Positions 1-7,332 of a stretch of 10,653 bases of DNA are shown here, in pieces. Every line of letters starts with the position of its first letter. Within the stretch, counting starts at the first letter, position 1. This DNA is from Paracoccaceae bacterium. GTDB lineage: Bacteria > Pseudomonadota > Alphaproteobacteria > Rhodobacterales > Rhodobacteraceae. A program made the translations under genes and the position numbers. Where the stretch lies: positions 1-10,653 of the forward strand of contig DAOUQK010000097.1 in NCBI GenBank assembly GCA_030625695.1, read 5' to 3'. The notes below the pieces were generated by a model. That model did not search any database and had not been told where the DNA came from. It saw nothing but the letters and a program-made list of their open reading frames with translations.

Positions 1-306
1 CTGGAACGCCACCGCGAGGGGCTGCGGATGAGTGATCTTTCCGCCAAGCTCAAGGTGTCCAACGGCAATGTGACGGGTATTATCGACCGGCTGGTGGGCG
101 ATGGCATGGTTGAGCGCGCGTCGGTAGATGGGGATCGTCGCGCGATGCGGGTGCGTTTGACCCCGGCCGGGGTGATCTGGTTTGGCGACATGGCCAGAGA
201 GCACGAGGTCTGGGTAGATGAATTATTGGCCGGGCATGATGCGAACGATCTGGAACAATTGATCGCGCAATTATCCCGCATAGGAGAGGAAGCAAGTGAT
301 GAGTGA
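1..306 (+). CDS. MarR-family transcriptional regulator, C-terminal part (5' end outside window)
   Basis: The reading frame is open from base 1 to the TGA at 304-306, giving 101 residues with no start in view; an internal ATG at 28 is unlikely to be the true start because the residues before it (LERHREGLR) fit the helix preceding the DNA-binding motif. The visible part holds the winged helix-turn-helix: helix MSDLSAKLKVS, recognition helix NGNVTGIIDRLVGDG, then a wing with the typical D-x-DRR pattern and VRLTPAG, followed by C-terminal dimerisation helices. MarR proteins are dimeric repressors that usually respond to small aromatic ligands or their CoA thioesters (BadR, CouR and FerR are examples). 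Its stop overlaps the start of the crotonase gene by 8 bases, so it is probably cotranscribed with the catabolic genes and autoregulates them. The operator would lie upstream of the window. The family call is secure; the ligand is inferred. Confidence 0.9.
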   Translation: MERHREGLRMSDLSAKLKVSNGNVTGIIDRLVGDGMVERASVDGDRRAMRVRLTPAGVIWFGDMAREHEVWVDELLAGHDANDLEQLIAQLSRIGEEASDE

Positions 307-1111
307 TATGGCGGGGCTAACCCCTGAGCATTTCGACTGGAGTGTGTCGGGCAGTGTGGCGACCATACGGTTGCAGGGGGCGACGCGTAAGAACCCTTTG
401 ACGTTTGAGAGTTATGCAGAGTTGCGCGATACATTTCGCGCACTGGTCTATGCGGATGATATCGACGTTGTGGTGTTTGCCTCAAACGGCGGGAATTTCT
501 GTTCCGGGGGGGATGTGCATGACATCATTGGCCCGCTGGTGGCGATGGATATGAAGCAGTTGCTGGCGTTCACCCGAATGACCGGCGATCTGGTCAAGGC
601 GATGTTGCATTGCGGCAAGCCGATCATTGCCGCCGTTGACGGGATCTGTGTCGGGGCCGGCGCAATCATTGCCATGACGGCGGATATGCGGCTGGCGACC
701 CCTGCGGCCAAATGCGGATTTCTGTTTACCCGGGTCGGGCTGGCGGGCTGTGACATGGGGGCCTGTGCGATGCTGCCCCGAATCATCGGTCAGGGGCGCG
801 CGGCAGAGTTGCTGTATACCGGGCGCACCATGAGTGCCGAAGAAGGGGCTGCCTGGGGGTTCTGGAATTCTTTGCACGAGGCGGACGCGCTGGACGCGGC
901 GGCGGCGGCGTTGGCGCAGCGATTAGCGCAGGGTCCGGTGTTTGCCCATGGGATCACCAAGACACAGCTTAACCAAGAGTGGAACATGTCGCTGGATCAG
1001 GCGATTGAGTCTGAGGCGCAGGCACAGGCGATCTGCATGCAGACGCGGGATTTTGAGCGGGCGTATCGGGCGTTTGTTGGTAAGGAGCGGCCTGAGTTTC
1101 AGGGGGATTGA
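299..1111 (+). CDS. Enoyl-CoA hydratase/isomerase (crotonase) family protein
   Basis: A 270-residue crotonase. I chose ATG 299 over GTG 296 because the Shine-Dalgarno run GGAGAGGA (283-290) is 8 bases before 299 and only 5 before 296. Visible motifs are the oxyanion-hole segments FCSGGDV (about residues 67-73) and GICVGAGA (about 115-122), then FTRVGLAGCDMGA (about 143-155) and GRTMSAEEGAAWGF (about 175-188). By eye, the two glutamates that activate water in classical hydratases (rat E144 and E164) align with non-acidic residues. An Asp in CDMGA (152) lies near the position of the PaaG isomerase aspartate. The enzyme may therefore be an isomerase or another crotonase variant rather than a standard hydratase. 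It would act in the cytoplasm on a CoA thioester made by the ligase encoded downstream. The fold is certain; the reaction is open. In the 2-aminobenzoyl-CoA pathway such a protein belongs to the beta-oxidation-like stage. Confidence 0.92.
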   Translation: MSDMAGLTPEHFDWSVSGSVATIRLQGATRKNPLTFESYAELRDTFRALVYADDIDVVVFASNGGNFCSGGDVHDIIGPLVAMDMKQLLAFTRMTGDLVKAMLHCGKPIIAAVDGICVGAGAIIAMTADMRLATPAAKCGFLFTRVGLAGCDMGACAMLPRIIGQGRAAELLYTGRTMSAEEGAAWGFWNSLHEADALDAAAAALAQRLAQGPVFAHGITKTQLNQEWNMSLDQAIESEAQAQAICMQTRDFERAYRAFVGKERPEFQGD

Positions 1112-1134
1112 GATTAAGGCGAGTGTCGGAATTT

Positions 1135-1156
1135 GAGTTTATTTAGCAAGATGAAG
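1135..1156 (+). repeat. 22-bp dispersed intergenic repeat, copy 1
   Basis: Bases 1135-1156, just before the acyl-CoA dehydrogenase gene, match bases 6578-6599 before livF at 19 of 22 positions; both copies begin GAGTTTAT and end AGATGAAG. Each lies directly upstream of a purine-rich ribosome-binding site. I recall similar sequences ending GCAAGATGAAG between genes in many Rhodobacteraceae genomes, but this is memory and was not searched. Confidence 0.55.
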
Positions 1157-1173
1157 AGGGAGCGTTGGCGATA

Positions 1174-2313
1174 ATGTCTGACCGTTCATTTCTGGAGTGG
1201 CCGTTTTTTGAGGATCGGCATCGCGAATTGGCCGAGATGGTTGAGGCCTGGGCCGTGGCGCATTTGCCGGTCGATCATGGGGATGTGGACGGGGCCTGTC
1301 GCGGGCTGGTGCGCGCCATGGGCAAGGCCGGAATTTTGCGCCATTCCGGTGGGGTGAAATTGGATGTACGCTCGCTCTGTTTGATCCGTGAGACACTGGC
1401 GCGCCATGACGGGTTGGCGGATTTTGCCTTTGCCATGCAGGGGCTTGGCATGGGGGCGGTGTCGTTGTTTGGCTCTGATGTGCAGCGCGAATGGCTGGAT
1501 AAGACCCGCGCGGGCACGGCAATCTCCGGCTTTATGCTGACTGAACCGGTGGCGGGGTCGGATGTGGCCAATATGGCGACGACGGCGCAGAGAGTTGGCG
1601 ATGAATTTGTGTTGAATGGCGAGAAGACCTGGATTTCCAATGGCGGGATCGGTGACATCTATACGGTGATTGCCCGCACCGGCGAGGCGCCGGGCGCACG
1701 CGGGTTATCGGCCTTTCTGGTGCCCGGGGATATCGCGGGTTTAAGCGTGGTGGAACGGTTGGAAGTGATCGCCCCACATCCGTTGGCGCGGTTGAGGTTT
1801 GAAGATGTACGCCTGCCCGCCTCGGCGATGATTGGCGAGGCGGGGCGTGGGTTTGCCATTGCCATGTCGGTGCTGGATGTGTTCCGCTCGACCGTCGGGG
1901 CGGCGGCATTGGGGTTTGCGCGACGGGCCATGGATGAAAGCCTGAAGCGGTCGCAAGAGCGCCAGGTGTTTGGAGCACCGCTGTTTGATTTGCAGATGGT
2001 TCAGGGGCATATTGCCGATATGGCGCTGGGGATTGATGCCAGTGCGTTGCTGATTTACCGCGCCGCCTGGGCCAAAGACCAAGGTGCCGCAAGGGTGACA
2101 CGAGAGGCGGCAATGGCCAAGCTGCATGCCACCGAGACGGCGCAGAAGGTGATTGATGCCGCTGTGCAGTTGCACGGAGGCGACGGGGTGCGGCACGGGC
2201 ATATCGTTGAAAGCCTGTATCGCGAGATACGCGCGTTGCGGATTTATGAAGGGGCGTCGGACGTGCAAAAGGTGGTGATTGCACGCCAAGCCTTGAGCGA
2301 GGGAATCACATGA
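1174..2313 (+). CDS. Acyl-CoA dehydrogenase
   Basis: A 379-residue flavoprotein of normal family length. ATG 1174 is preferred to the in-frame TTG at 1165 because GAAGAGGGAG (1153-1162) is a suitable distance from 1174 and only 2 bases from 1165. The order is an N-terminal helical domain (about 1-115), a central beta domain with GFMLTEPVAGSD (119-130) and WISNG (153-157) for FAD and substrate binding, and a C-terminal helical domain with QERQVFGAPL (261-270), QLHGGDGV (332-339) and RIYEGASDVQ (356-365). E359 in YEGASD aligns with the catalytic base Glu376 of medium-chain acyl-CoA dehydrogenase, so the enzyme should be active. It oxidises an acyl-CoA at C2-C3 and passes electrons to ETF. The ligase start codon overlaps its stop (ATGA), indicating translational coupling. 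Next to a benzoate-type CoA ligase, an alicyclic CoA thioester derived from an aromatic ring is a likelier substrate than a fatty acyl-CoA; this is inferred from context. Confidence 0.93.
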   Translation: MSDRSFLEWPFFEDRHRELAEMVEAWAVAHLPVDHGDVDGACRGLVRAMGKAGILRHSGGVKLDVRSLCLIRETLARHDGLADFAFAMQGLGMGAVSLFGSDVQREWLDKTRAGTAISGFMLTEPVAGSDVANMATTAQRVGDEFVLNGEKTWISNGGIGDIYTVIARTGEAPGARGLSAFLVPGDIAGLSVVERLEVIAPHPLARLRFEDVRLPASAMIGEAGRGFAIAMSVLDVFRSTVGAAALGFARRAMDESLKRSQERQVFGAPLFDLQMVQGHIADMALGIDASALLIYRAAWAKDQGAARVTREAAMAKLHATETAQKVIDAAVQLHGGDGVRHGHIVESLYREIRALRIYEGASDVQKVVIARQALSEGIT

Positions 2314-3932
2314 AACTGGGACCAAGCGGGCATAGCGACACCTTCAGTCGGGATAATCTGCCGCCGCAGGATTTGTGGCCGGACCTGAATACGCACGAGT
2401 TTCATTATCCGGATTACTTTAATATCGGCGTCGAACTGACGGATCGTATTGTTGAAAAGGGCATGGGCGACCGCACCGCACTGATCGGCAATGGGCGGCG
2501 GCGCACCTATAAAGAGCTGACCGACTGGACCAACCGTCTGGCAAGGGTTCTGGTCGAGGATTACGGGGTGAAACCGGGTAACCGGGTGCTGATCCGGTCG
2601 GCCAATAATCCGGCGATGGTGGCCTGTTGGCTGGCCGCAACCAAGGCGGGCGCGGTGGTGGTCAATACCATGCCGATGCTGCGGGCAGGTGAGTTGGTCC
2701 AGATCGTTGACAAAGCGCAGGTGACACTGGCGTTATGTGATACGCGGCTGATGGATGAAATGGTCTCCTGTGCCAAATCCAGCGATACCCTGGACAAGGT
2801 GATCGGCTTTGACGGCACCGCCAATCATGACGCCGAACTGGACCGGGCCGCCTTGAACAAGCCAGTGGATTCCCTGCATGTACGCACTGGCCGCGATGAT
2901 GTGGCGCTGCTTGGCTTTACTTCGGGCACCACCGGAGAGCCCAAAGCGACCATGCATTTTCATCGCGATATCATGGCGATTGCCGATGGATACGCACGCG
3001 AAGTACTTGGCGTCACATCGGACGATGTGTTTGTCGGCTCTCCTCCTTTGGCATTTACCTTTGGCTTGGGTGGCATGGCGGTGTTCCCGTTGTATTTTGG
3101 CGCCTGCGCCGTGCTGCTTGAGGCCGCGACCCCGGCCAATCTGATCGAAATAATCGAGACCCACAAAGCCACCATCTGTTTCACCGCCCCCACCGCGTAC
3201 CGGGTGATGCTGGCGGCGATGGAAAAAGGCGCGGACCTGTCATCGCTACGCGCGGCTGTCTCGGCCGGAGAAACCCTGCCCGAGCCAGTCTATCACGACT
3301 GGATCGAGAAGACCGGCAAGCCGATGCTGGATGGAATTGGCGCGACAGAAATGTTGCATATCTTTGTTTCCAACCGGTTTGACGACCATCGACCGGCCTG
3401 TACCGGCAAGGTTGTCACCGGGTATGAGGCGCGGGTGATTGATCGGGATGGCGTGGAATTACCGTATGGCGAGGTCGGGCGATTGGCCGTTCGGGGGCCT
3501 ACGGGGTGCCGGTATCTGGGGGATGCAGACCGTCAGGCGGGCTATGTTCTGGACGGCTGGAACCTGACCGGCGACTCGTTTTCAATGGACGCGGACGGTT
3601 ATCTTTATTTCGCCGCGCGGTCGGATGATATGATCATTTCATCCGGTTATAACATCGCCGGCCCTGAGGTTGAGGCCGCATTGCTGGCGCATGGGGACGT
3701 GGCCGAATGCGGGGTGATCGGGGTGCCGGACGAGGCGCGTGGCACCATTGTCGAGGCCCATGTGGTTTTGAAGGACGGGGTTGAGGCAAGTGCCGCACAG
3801 GCCAAGCTTTTACAGGATTTTGTCAAGGCACGGATTGCGCCGTATAAATACCCAAGATCGGTGCGTTTCATTGATACTTTGCCAAAAACCCAGACTGGCA
3901 AGATCCAGCGGTTTCGGCTGCGACAGGATTGA
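2310..3932 (+). CDS. Benzoate/2-aminobenzoate-type aryl-CoA ligase (AMP-forming)
   Basis: A 540-residue member of the ANL adenylating superfamily. It makes an aryl-CoA from an aromatic acid, ATP and CoA through an acyl-AMP. Core motifs are intact: A3 FTSGTTGEPK (203-212), A5 DGIGATEMLHIF (341-352), A7 TGD (420-422), the hinge region RSDDMIISSGYNI (437-449), and the A10 motif PKTQTGKIQRF (525-535) with catalytic lysine K531. The combination GATEMLHIFVSN and GKIQRFRLR is characteristic of benzoate-CoA ligases (BadA/BclA type) and 2-aminobenzoate-CoA ligases, and differs from fatty-acid and acetate ligases. The start ATG overlaps the previous stop. This is the last gene of the catabolic block; a 497-bp gap follows, with no obvious terminator hairpin. 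The aryl-CoA ligase call is firm. Benzoate, anthranilate, salicylate or a related acid cannot be separated by eye; the neighbouring acyl-CoA dehydrogenase and crotonase favour a dearomatising aerobic CoA route such as anthranilate. Confidence 0.9.
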   Translation: MKLGPSGHSDTFSRDNLPPQDLWPDLNTHEFHYPDYFNIGVELTDRIVEKGMGDRTALIGNGRRRTYKELTDWTNRLARVLVEDYGVKPGNRVLIRSANNPAMVACWLAATKAGAVVVNTMPMLRAGELVQIVDKAQVTLALCDTRLMDEMVSCAKSSDTLDKVIGFDGTANHDAELDRAALNKPVDSLHVRTGRDDVALLGFTSGTTGEPKATMHFHRDIMAIADGYAREVLGVTSDDVFVGSPPLAFTFGLGGMAVFPLYFGACAVLLEAATPANLIEIIETHKATICFTAPTAYRVMLAAMEKGADLSSLRAAVSAGETLPEPVYHDWIEKTGKPMLDGIGATEMLHIFVSNRFDDHRPACTGKVVTGYEARVIDRDGVELPYGEVGRLAVRGPTGCRYLGDADRQAGYVLDGWNLTGDSFSMDADGYLYFAARSDDMIISSGYNIAGPEVEAALLAHGDVAECGVIGVPDEARGTIVEAHVVLKDGVEASAAQAKLLQDFVKARIAPYKYPRSVRFIDTLPKTQTGKIQRFRLRQD

Positions 3933-4067
3933 AGGAAAAGCCACGTCGAACTTGAGCGACCGACAAACATATCGCCGCGCCTATTCGGGCCACAAAGCCC
4001 CGGAATGGATCACGATCGACGATGGTGCGATGGGCCGGTCCCGGTGAAATTCGGGTTGGTGCATGCC

Positions 4068-4095
4068 TTGGCGCACCGTCTTTGGCGCACCGTCT
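4068..4095 (+). repeat. Exact tandem duplication of a 14-bp unit
   Basis: The unit TTGGCGCACCGTCT occurs at 4068-4081 and again directly at 4082-4095, followed by two more T residues. It lies in the noncoding gap between the ligase and binding-protein genes. It looks like a recent slippage duplication; no function is evident. Confidence 0.85.
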
Positions 4096-4274
4096 TTCCG
4101 CCGGAGTTGCCTCGAATGTCGTTCGCAGGTTGGTCAACATAACGCCATCACCACTCAGACGCCCCACCGCCAACGCCGTACCGGCCGCATTCGCAAACGC
4201 TGTCTTGGGTCGCTGGGTGACTGCATGATTCCAGTAAGACTGGATGCGCTCTGGAGGGTCCAATCAGCGATGAA

Positions 4275-4314
4275 ACAGGTGTGATGTGGCAACAGGCGGC
4301 GTAAAGCCACCTGT
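4275..4314. repeat. Inverted repeat upstream of the binding-protein gene
   Basis: ACAGGTG at 4275-4281 is an exact reverse complement of CACCTGT at 4308-4314, separated by 26 bases that also hold GTGGC, complementary to GCCAC at 4306-4310. It lies about 115 bases before the ATG at 4430. It could be an operator for the MarR protein or another regulator, or an RNA leader hairpin. There is no T-run after it, so it is not a standard terminator. The arms are short and chance cannot be excluded. Confidence 0.4.
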
Positions 4315-4429
4315 GAAACCAATTGTTTCGAGAAAACCAATCTATGCCGCCGTTAGGGGACTTTCCTTTTTATCATATGTTGCCTAGGCTTAAGGTCGGA
4401 CAAAATGTTCCACTCAGGGAGAAAGAAAC

Positions 4430-5623
4430 ATGAAAAAACTACTTATGGCCAGTGCGGCCATTGCGCTTGCAACCAGCACCGCCTTTGCCGGCAGTCACGC
4501 CACCGAGGTCAAACTTGGCATTCTGATCGGCTTTACCGGGCCAATTGAATCGCTAACCGGCCCTATGGCGGGTGGTGCCGAACTGGCAATGAAGGAAGTA
4601 TCCGACAGTGGTAAACTGCTGGACGCGGCCACGGTCACGTCCATGCGCGCCGATTCAGGTTGTATTGACAATGGCTTGGCCACTTCGAACGCAGAACGTC
4701 TGATTGCTGACGGCATCAATGGGCTGATTGGTGGCGATTGTTCCGGTATCACCGGTGCGGTGCTGCAAAACGTGGCAATTCCAAACGGCATGGTGATGAT
4801 CTCACCTTCGGCCACAAGCCCGGGTCTTTCGACCATGGAAGACAACAACCTGTTCTTCCGTACATCTCCGTCAGATTCGCGCGAAGGTCAGGTGATGGCC
4901 ATTATCCTGCAGGAACATGGCGTCAAGTCAATCGCTTTGACCTATACCAACAACGACTATGGCAAGGGTCTGGCCGACGCGATCAAAACTTCGTTCGAAG
5001 CCGTTGGCGGCGAAGTGACGATCTATGCCGCGCATGAAGACGGCAAAGCGGACTATTCCGCGGAAGTTGGCGCATTGGCGTCGGCGGGTGGCGACCTTTT
5101 GGTTGTGGCCGGTTATCTGGACCAGGGTGGTCTTGGGATCATTCAGGCAGCACTGGACACGGGCGCGTTTGATACATTCGGTCTGCCAGGTGGCATGATC
5201 GGTGAAAACCTGCCCAAGAATGTTGGTCCTGATCTTGATGGATCATATGGCCAGTATGCCAGCTCCGAAGGCAAAGGTCCCGACACCTTCAACAAGATGG
5301 CCGAAGCGGCCGGGTTTGACGGCACATCGCCTTATGCCCCCGAAAGCTATGACGCGGCGGCCTTGTTCATGTTCGCCATGCAGGCGGCAGATTCGACTGA
5401 TCCGGCCAAGTATGGATCGCATATTTTCGACGTGGCCAATGCGCCCGGCGAAAAGATCTATCCTGGTGAGCTGGCCAAGGGTCTTGAGATCATCGCCGGT
5501 GGTGGTGATATCGACTATGTCGGGGCATCCTCGGTCGAGCTGATTGGACCGGGCGAAAGTGCCGGCACCTACCGCGAGATCGTCGTCAAGGACGGCAAAA
5601 ACGTGACGGTCAAATTCCACTAA
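4430..5623 (+). CDS. Periplasmic substrate-binding protein of a HAAT/Liv-type ABC importer
   Basis: A 397-residue type I periplasmic binding protein. The N-terminus MKKLLMASAAIALATSTAFA is a clear Sec signal peptide with cleavage expected after AFA (residue 20); no lipobox cysteine is present. The mature protein starts GSHATEVKLGILIGFTGP, the usual first strand of LivJ/LivK-like proteins, and continues with two alternating Rossmann-like lobes (for example SPSATSPGLS, YTNNDYGKGLADA, APESYDAAALFMFA). Cys78 and Cys104 are the only cysteines in the mature chain and could form the lobe-1 disulphide seen in LivJ. GGGAGAAAG gives a strong ribosome-binding site. It would capture the ligand in the periplasm and deliver it to the permeases encoded downstream. 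Its own terminator separates it from livG. The family is certain. The ligand is inferred to be an aromatic acid from the adjoining aryl-CoA ligase operon; amino acids or amides remain possible. Confidence 0.93.
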   Translation: MKKLLMASAAIALATSTAFAGSHATEVKLGILIGFTGPIESLTGPMAGGAELAMKEVSDSGKLLDAATVTSMRADSGCIDNGLATSNAERLIADGINGLIGGDCSGITGAVLQNVAIPNGMVMISPSATSPGLSTMEDNNLFFRTSPSDSREGQVMAIILQEHGVKSIALTYTNNDYGKGLADAIKTSFEAVGGEVTIYAAHEDGKADYSAEVGALASAGGDLLVVAGYLDQGGLGIIQAALDTGAFDTFGLPGGMIGENLPKNVGPDLDGSYGQYASSEGKGPDTFNKMAEAAGFDGTSPYAPESYDAAALFMFAMQAADSTDPAKYGSHIFDVANAPGEKIYPGELAKGLEIIAGGGDIDYVGASSVELIGPGESAGTYREIVVKDGKNVTVKFH

Positions 5624-5644
5624 AGTGGACTGATTGAAAATCTG

Positions 5645-5681
5645 GCACCCCGGCCCTCTCATGTGGGCCGGGGTGCTTTTT
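5645..5681 (+). terminator. Rho-independent terminator between binding-protein gene and livG
   Basis: A perfect 12-bp stem, GCACCCCGGCCC (5645-5656) with GGGCCGGGGTGC (5665-5676), encloses an 8-base loop and is followed by five T residues (5677-5681). It lies 21 bases after the binding-protein stop codon. It should end most transcripts there and protect the binding-protein mRNA 3' end, so that livG-livM receive less readthrough or use another promoter in 5682-5769. Confidence 0.93.
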
Positions 5682-5769
5682 ACAAATAAAGGCCGCAGGA
5701 AATGCGGTTACCGGCGAAATTGTCGGGGTACAGTCAAGTTTCGGTAGGTTTCCGGGGGGGAAGGCACGA

Positions 5770-6546
5770 ATGATCGTCGTTGAAGACGTACACAAACATT
5801 TTGGCGGGTTTCACGCAGTTGACGGGGCCTCGCTTGAGATTACCGAAGGGTCGATCACCGGGTTGATCGGGCCGAATGGGGCCGGGAAAACCACACTTTT
5901 CAATGTCATTGCCGGGGTATTGCCGCCAACGTCGGGGCGGGTGTTTATGACGGGTGAAGATATCACCGGCCTGCCGCCGCATGAGTTGTTCCATAAAGGG
6001 CTGCTACGGACGTTTCAGATTGCCCATGAATTTGCGTCGATGACCTGTCGCGAGAACCTGATGATGGTGCCCGGCGGGCAATCGGGTGAGACGTTGTGGA
6101 ATACCTGGGTGGGGCGCAAGCGCATCGCTGACGAGGAACGCGCCCTGGCAGCACGCGCCGATGAGGTGCTGGAGTTTCTGACTGTCGAGCATCTGGCGGA
6201 TGAGAAAGCCGGTCAGATTTCCGGCGGACAGAAGAAGTTGTTGGAACTGGGGCGCACCATGATGGTGGATGCGCGCATTGTGTTTCTGGATGAAGTCGGT
6301 GCCGGGGTGAACCGGACGTTGCTGAACACCATTGGCGACGCGATCCTGCGGTTGAATGCCGAACGGGGCTATACCTTTGTGGTGATCGAACATGACATGG
6401 ATTTCATTGGTCGTCTGTGTGATCCGGTGATTTGCATGGCTGAGGGCAAGGTTCTGGCAAAGGGTACATTGGACGAGATCAAGGCCAATGAGGCGGTGAT
6501 CGAGGCCTATTTGGGCACCGGTAGTAAGCATAAGGTGACGGCATGA
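5770..6546 (+). CDS. livG: ABC importer ATPase, LivG type
   Basis: A 258-residue cytoplasmic nucleotide-binding subunit. The motifs are Walker A GPNGAGKTT (34-42), Q-loop Gln83 in RTFQIAHEF, signature ISGGQKK (150-156), Walker B RIVFLDE (169-175) with catalytic Glu175, and switch histidine His208 in VIEHDMDF. The length and the RTFQ and EHDM segments place it in the LivG branch, which pairs with LivF. The residue after the Walker B glutamate is Val (DEVGAGVN) where LivG proteins usually have Pro (DEPAAGLN), a small deviation unlikely to stop ATP hydrolysis. A run of seven G followed by AAGG (5754-5764) serves as ribosome-binding site for ATG 5770. It is the first gene after the terminator and the start of the membrane-complex block. 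The symbol marks the family and does not imply a branched-chain amino acid substrate. Confidence 0.94.
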   Translation: MIVVEDVHKHFGGFHAVDGASLEITEGSITGLIGPNGAGKTTLFNVIAGVLPPTSGRVFMTGEDITGLPPHELFHKGLLRTFQIAHEFASMTCRENLMMVPGGQSGETLWNTWVGRKRIADEERALAARADEVLEFLTVEHLADEKAGQISGGQKKLLELGRTMMVDARIVFLDEVGAGVNRTLLNTIGDAILRLNAERGYTFVVIEHDMDFIGRLCDPVICMAEGKVLAKGTLDEIKANEAVIEAYLGTGSKHKVTA

Positions 6547-6577
6547 TATGGTTGCTGGGTTCGGGACCCTCCGGGGG

Positions 6578-6599
6578 GAGTTTATCTTGCGAGATGAAG
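6578..6599 (+). repeat. 22-bp dispersed intergenic repeat, copy 2
   Basis: This copy in the 66-bp livG-livF gap matches 1135-1156 at 19 of 22 positions and, like it, ends in AGATGAAG a few bases before a ribosome-binding site (AGGAG, 6601-6605). Immediately before it, CTCC (6569-6572) and GGAG (6577-6580) could form a small hairpin. Confidence 0.55.
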
Positions 6600-6612
6600 C
6601 AGGAGCAGTGGC

Positions 6613-7332
6613 ATGACTGAGCCGTTTCTGATTGGTGAAATGATGACCGGCGGCTATGGTCAAGGGCCGGATATTCTGCATGAATGTACGATTTCCGCCA
6701 GTAAGGGCGAGATTTCGGTGATTGTCGGGCCGAATGGGGCGGGCAAATCCACCGCGATGAAGGCGGTATTTGGTATGCTGGATCTGCGCGGCGGGGCGGT
6801 GCGGTTGGATGGCGAGGATATATCGGGTCTTAGTCCGCAGGACCGGGTGGTCAAGGGCATGGGGTTTGTGCCGCAGAACGCCAATATCTTTACCTCACTG
6901 ACAGTTGAAGAGAACCTTGAAATGGGCGCGTTTATCCGGCGCGATGATTTTTCCGACACGATGGCGCAGGTTTATGATCTGTTTCCGATCCTGAAAGAAA
7001 AGCGGTTGCAGGCGGCAGGCGAATTGTCAGGCGGGCAGCGTCAGCAGGTCGCTGTGGGGCGGGCGTTGATGACCCAACCCAAGGTTTTGATGCTGGACGA
7101 GCCAACGGCGGGGGTGTCGCCGATTGTCATGGATGAGTTGTTTGACCGGATCATTGAAGTGGCGCGCAGTGGCATTCCGATTCTGATGGTCGAACAGAAC
7201 GCGCGTCAGGCGTTGGAGATTGCCGATCGGGGCTATGTTCTGGTGCAGGGGCGTAATGCGTACAGCGGGACGGGCAAGGAATTGCTGAATGATCCTGAGG
7301 TTCGCAAGAGTTTTCTGGGGGGGGGAGGATGA
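6613..7332 (+). CDS. livF: ABC importer ATPase, LivF type
   Basis: A 239-residue ATPase, the usual LivF length. It shows Walker A GPNGAGKST (39-47), Q-loop Gln88 in FVPQNANIF, signature LSGGQRQQ (138-145), Walker B VLMLDEPTAG (158-167) and the LivF-typical MVEQNARQAL (192-201), where Gln replaces the switch histidine as is normal in this branch. It forms the ATPase pair with LivG on the cytoplasmic face of LivH-LivM. AGGAG at 6601-6605 supports the ATG at 6613. The gene ends in a run of nine G residues (7317-7325) encoding part of a Gly-Gly-Gly-Gly tail, and its stop overlaps the next start as ATGA. Function is certain at family level; the substrate is inferred from context. Confidence 0.94.
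   Translation: MTEPFLIGEMMTGGYGQGPDILHECTISASKGEISVIVGPNGAGKSTAMKAVFGMLDLRGGAVRLDGEDISGLSPQDRVVKGMGFVPQNANIFTSLTVEENLEMGAFIRRDDFSDTMAQVYDLFPILKEKRLQAAGELSGGQRQQVAVGRALMTQPKVLMLDEPTAGVSPIVMDELFDRIIEVARSGIPILMVEQNARQALEIADRGYVLVQGRNAYSGTGKELLNDPEVRKSFLGGGG

Larger units (their letters stand above)
3933..4429. other. 497-bp intergenic region, no convincing gene; leader of the binding-protein gene
   Basis: No open frame here looks like a protein. A 131-codon frame on the minus strand (3868-4263) runs into the ligase gene and a 73-codon frame on the plus strand lacks recognisable motifs or a good ribosome-binding site. The region contains an exact 14-bp tandem duplication (4068-4095), an inverted repeat (4275-4314), and an A+T-rich patch around 4366-4382 that is the likeliest place for a promoter, although no clean -35/-10 pair was found. 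GGGAGAAAG at 4417-4425 is the ribosome-binding site for the gene starting at 4430. The composition is less codon-like than the flanks, so it could also be a decayed insertion. Confidence 0.5.

Noticed and set aside
1532..2284. Minus-strand open frame of 250 codons opposite the acyl-CoA dehydrogenase gene
   Set aside because: The translation is low-complexity Pro/Arg/Ser-rich, and the plus strand carries a complete motif-bearing enzyme.
3868..4263. Minus-strand 131-codon open frame in the large gap
   Set aside because: It overlaps the 3' end of the ligase gene, has no ribosome-binding site or recognised domain, and no hydrophobic or coiled-coil pattern. It is kept only as a possible decayed element.
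4275..4314. Inverted repeat as an intrinsic terminator for the ligase operon
   Set aside because: There is no T-run after the second arm, the arms are short, and it lies more than 340 bases after the ligase stop.
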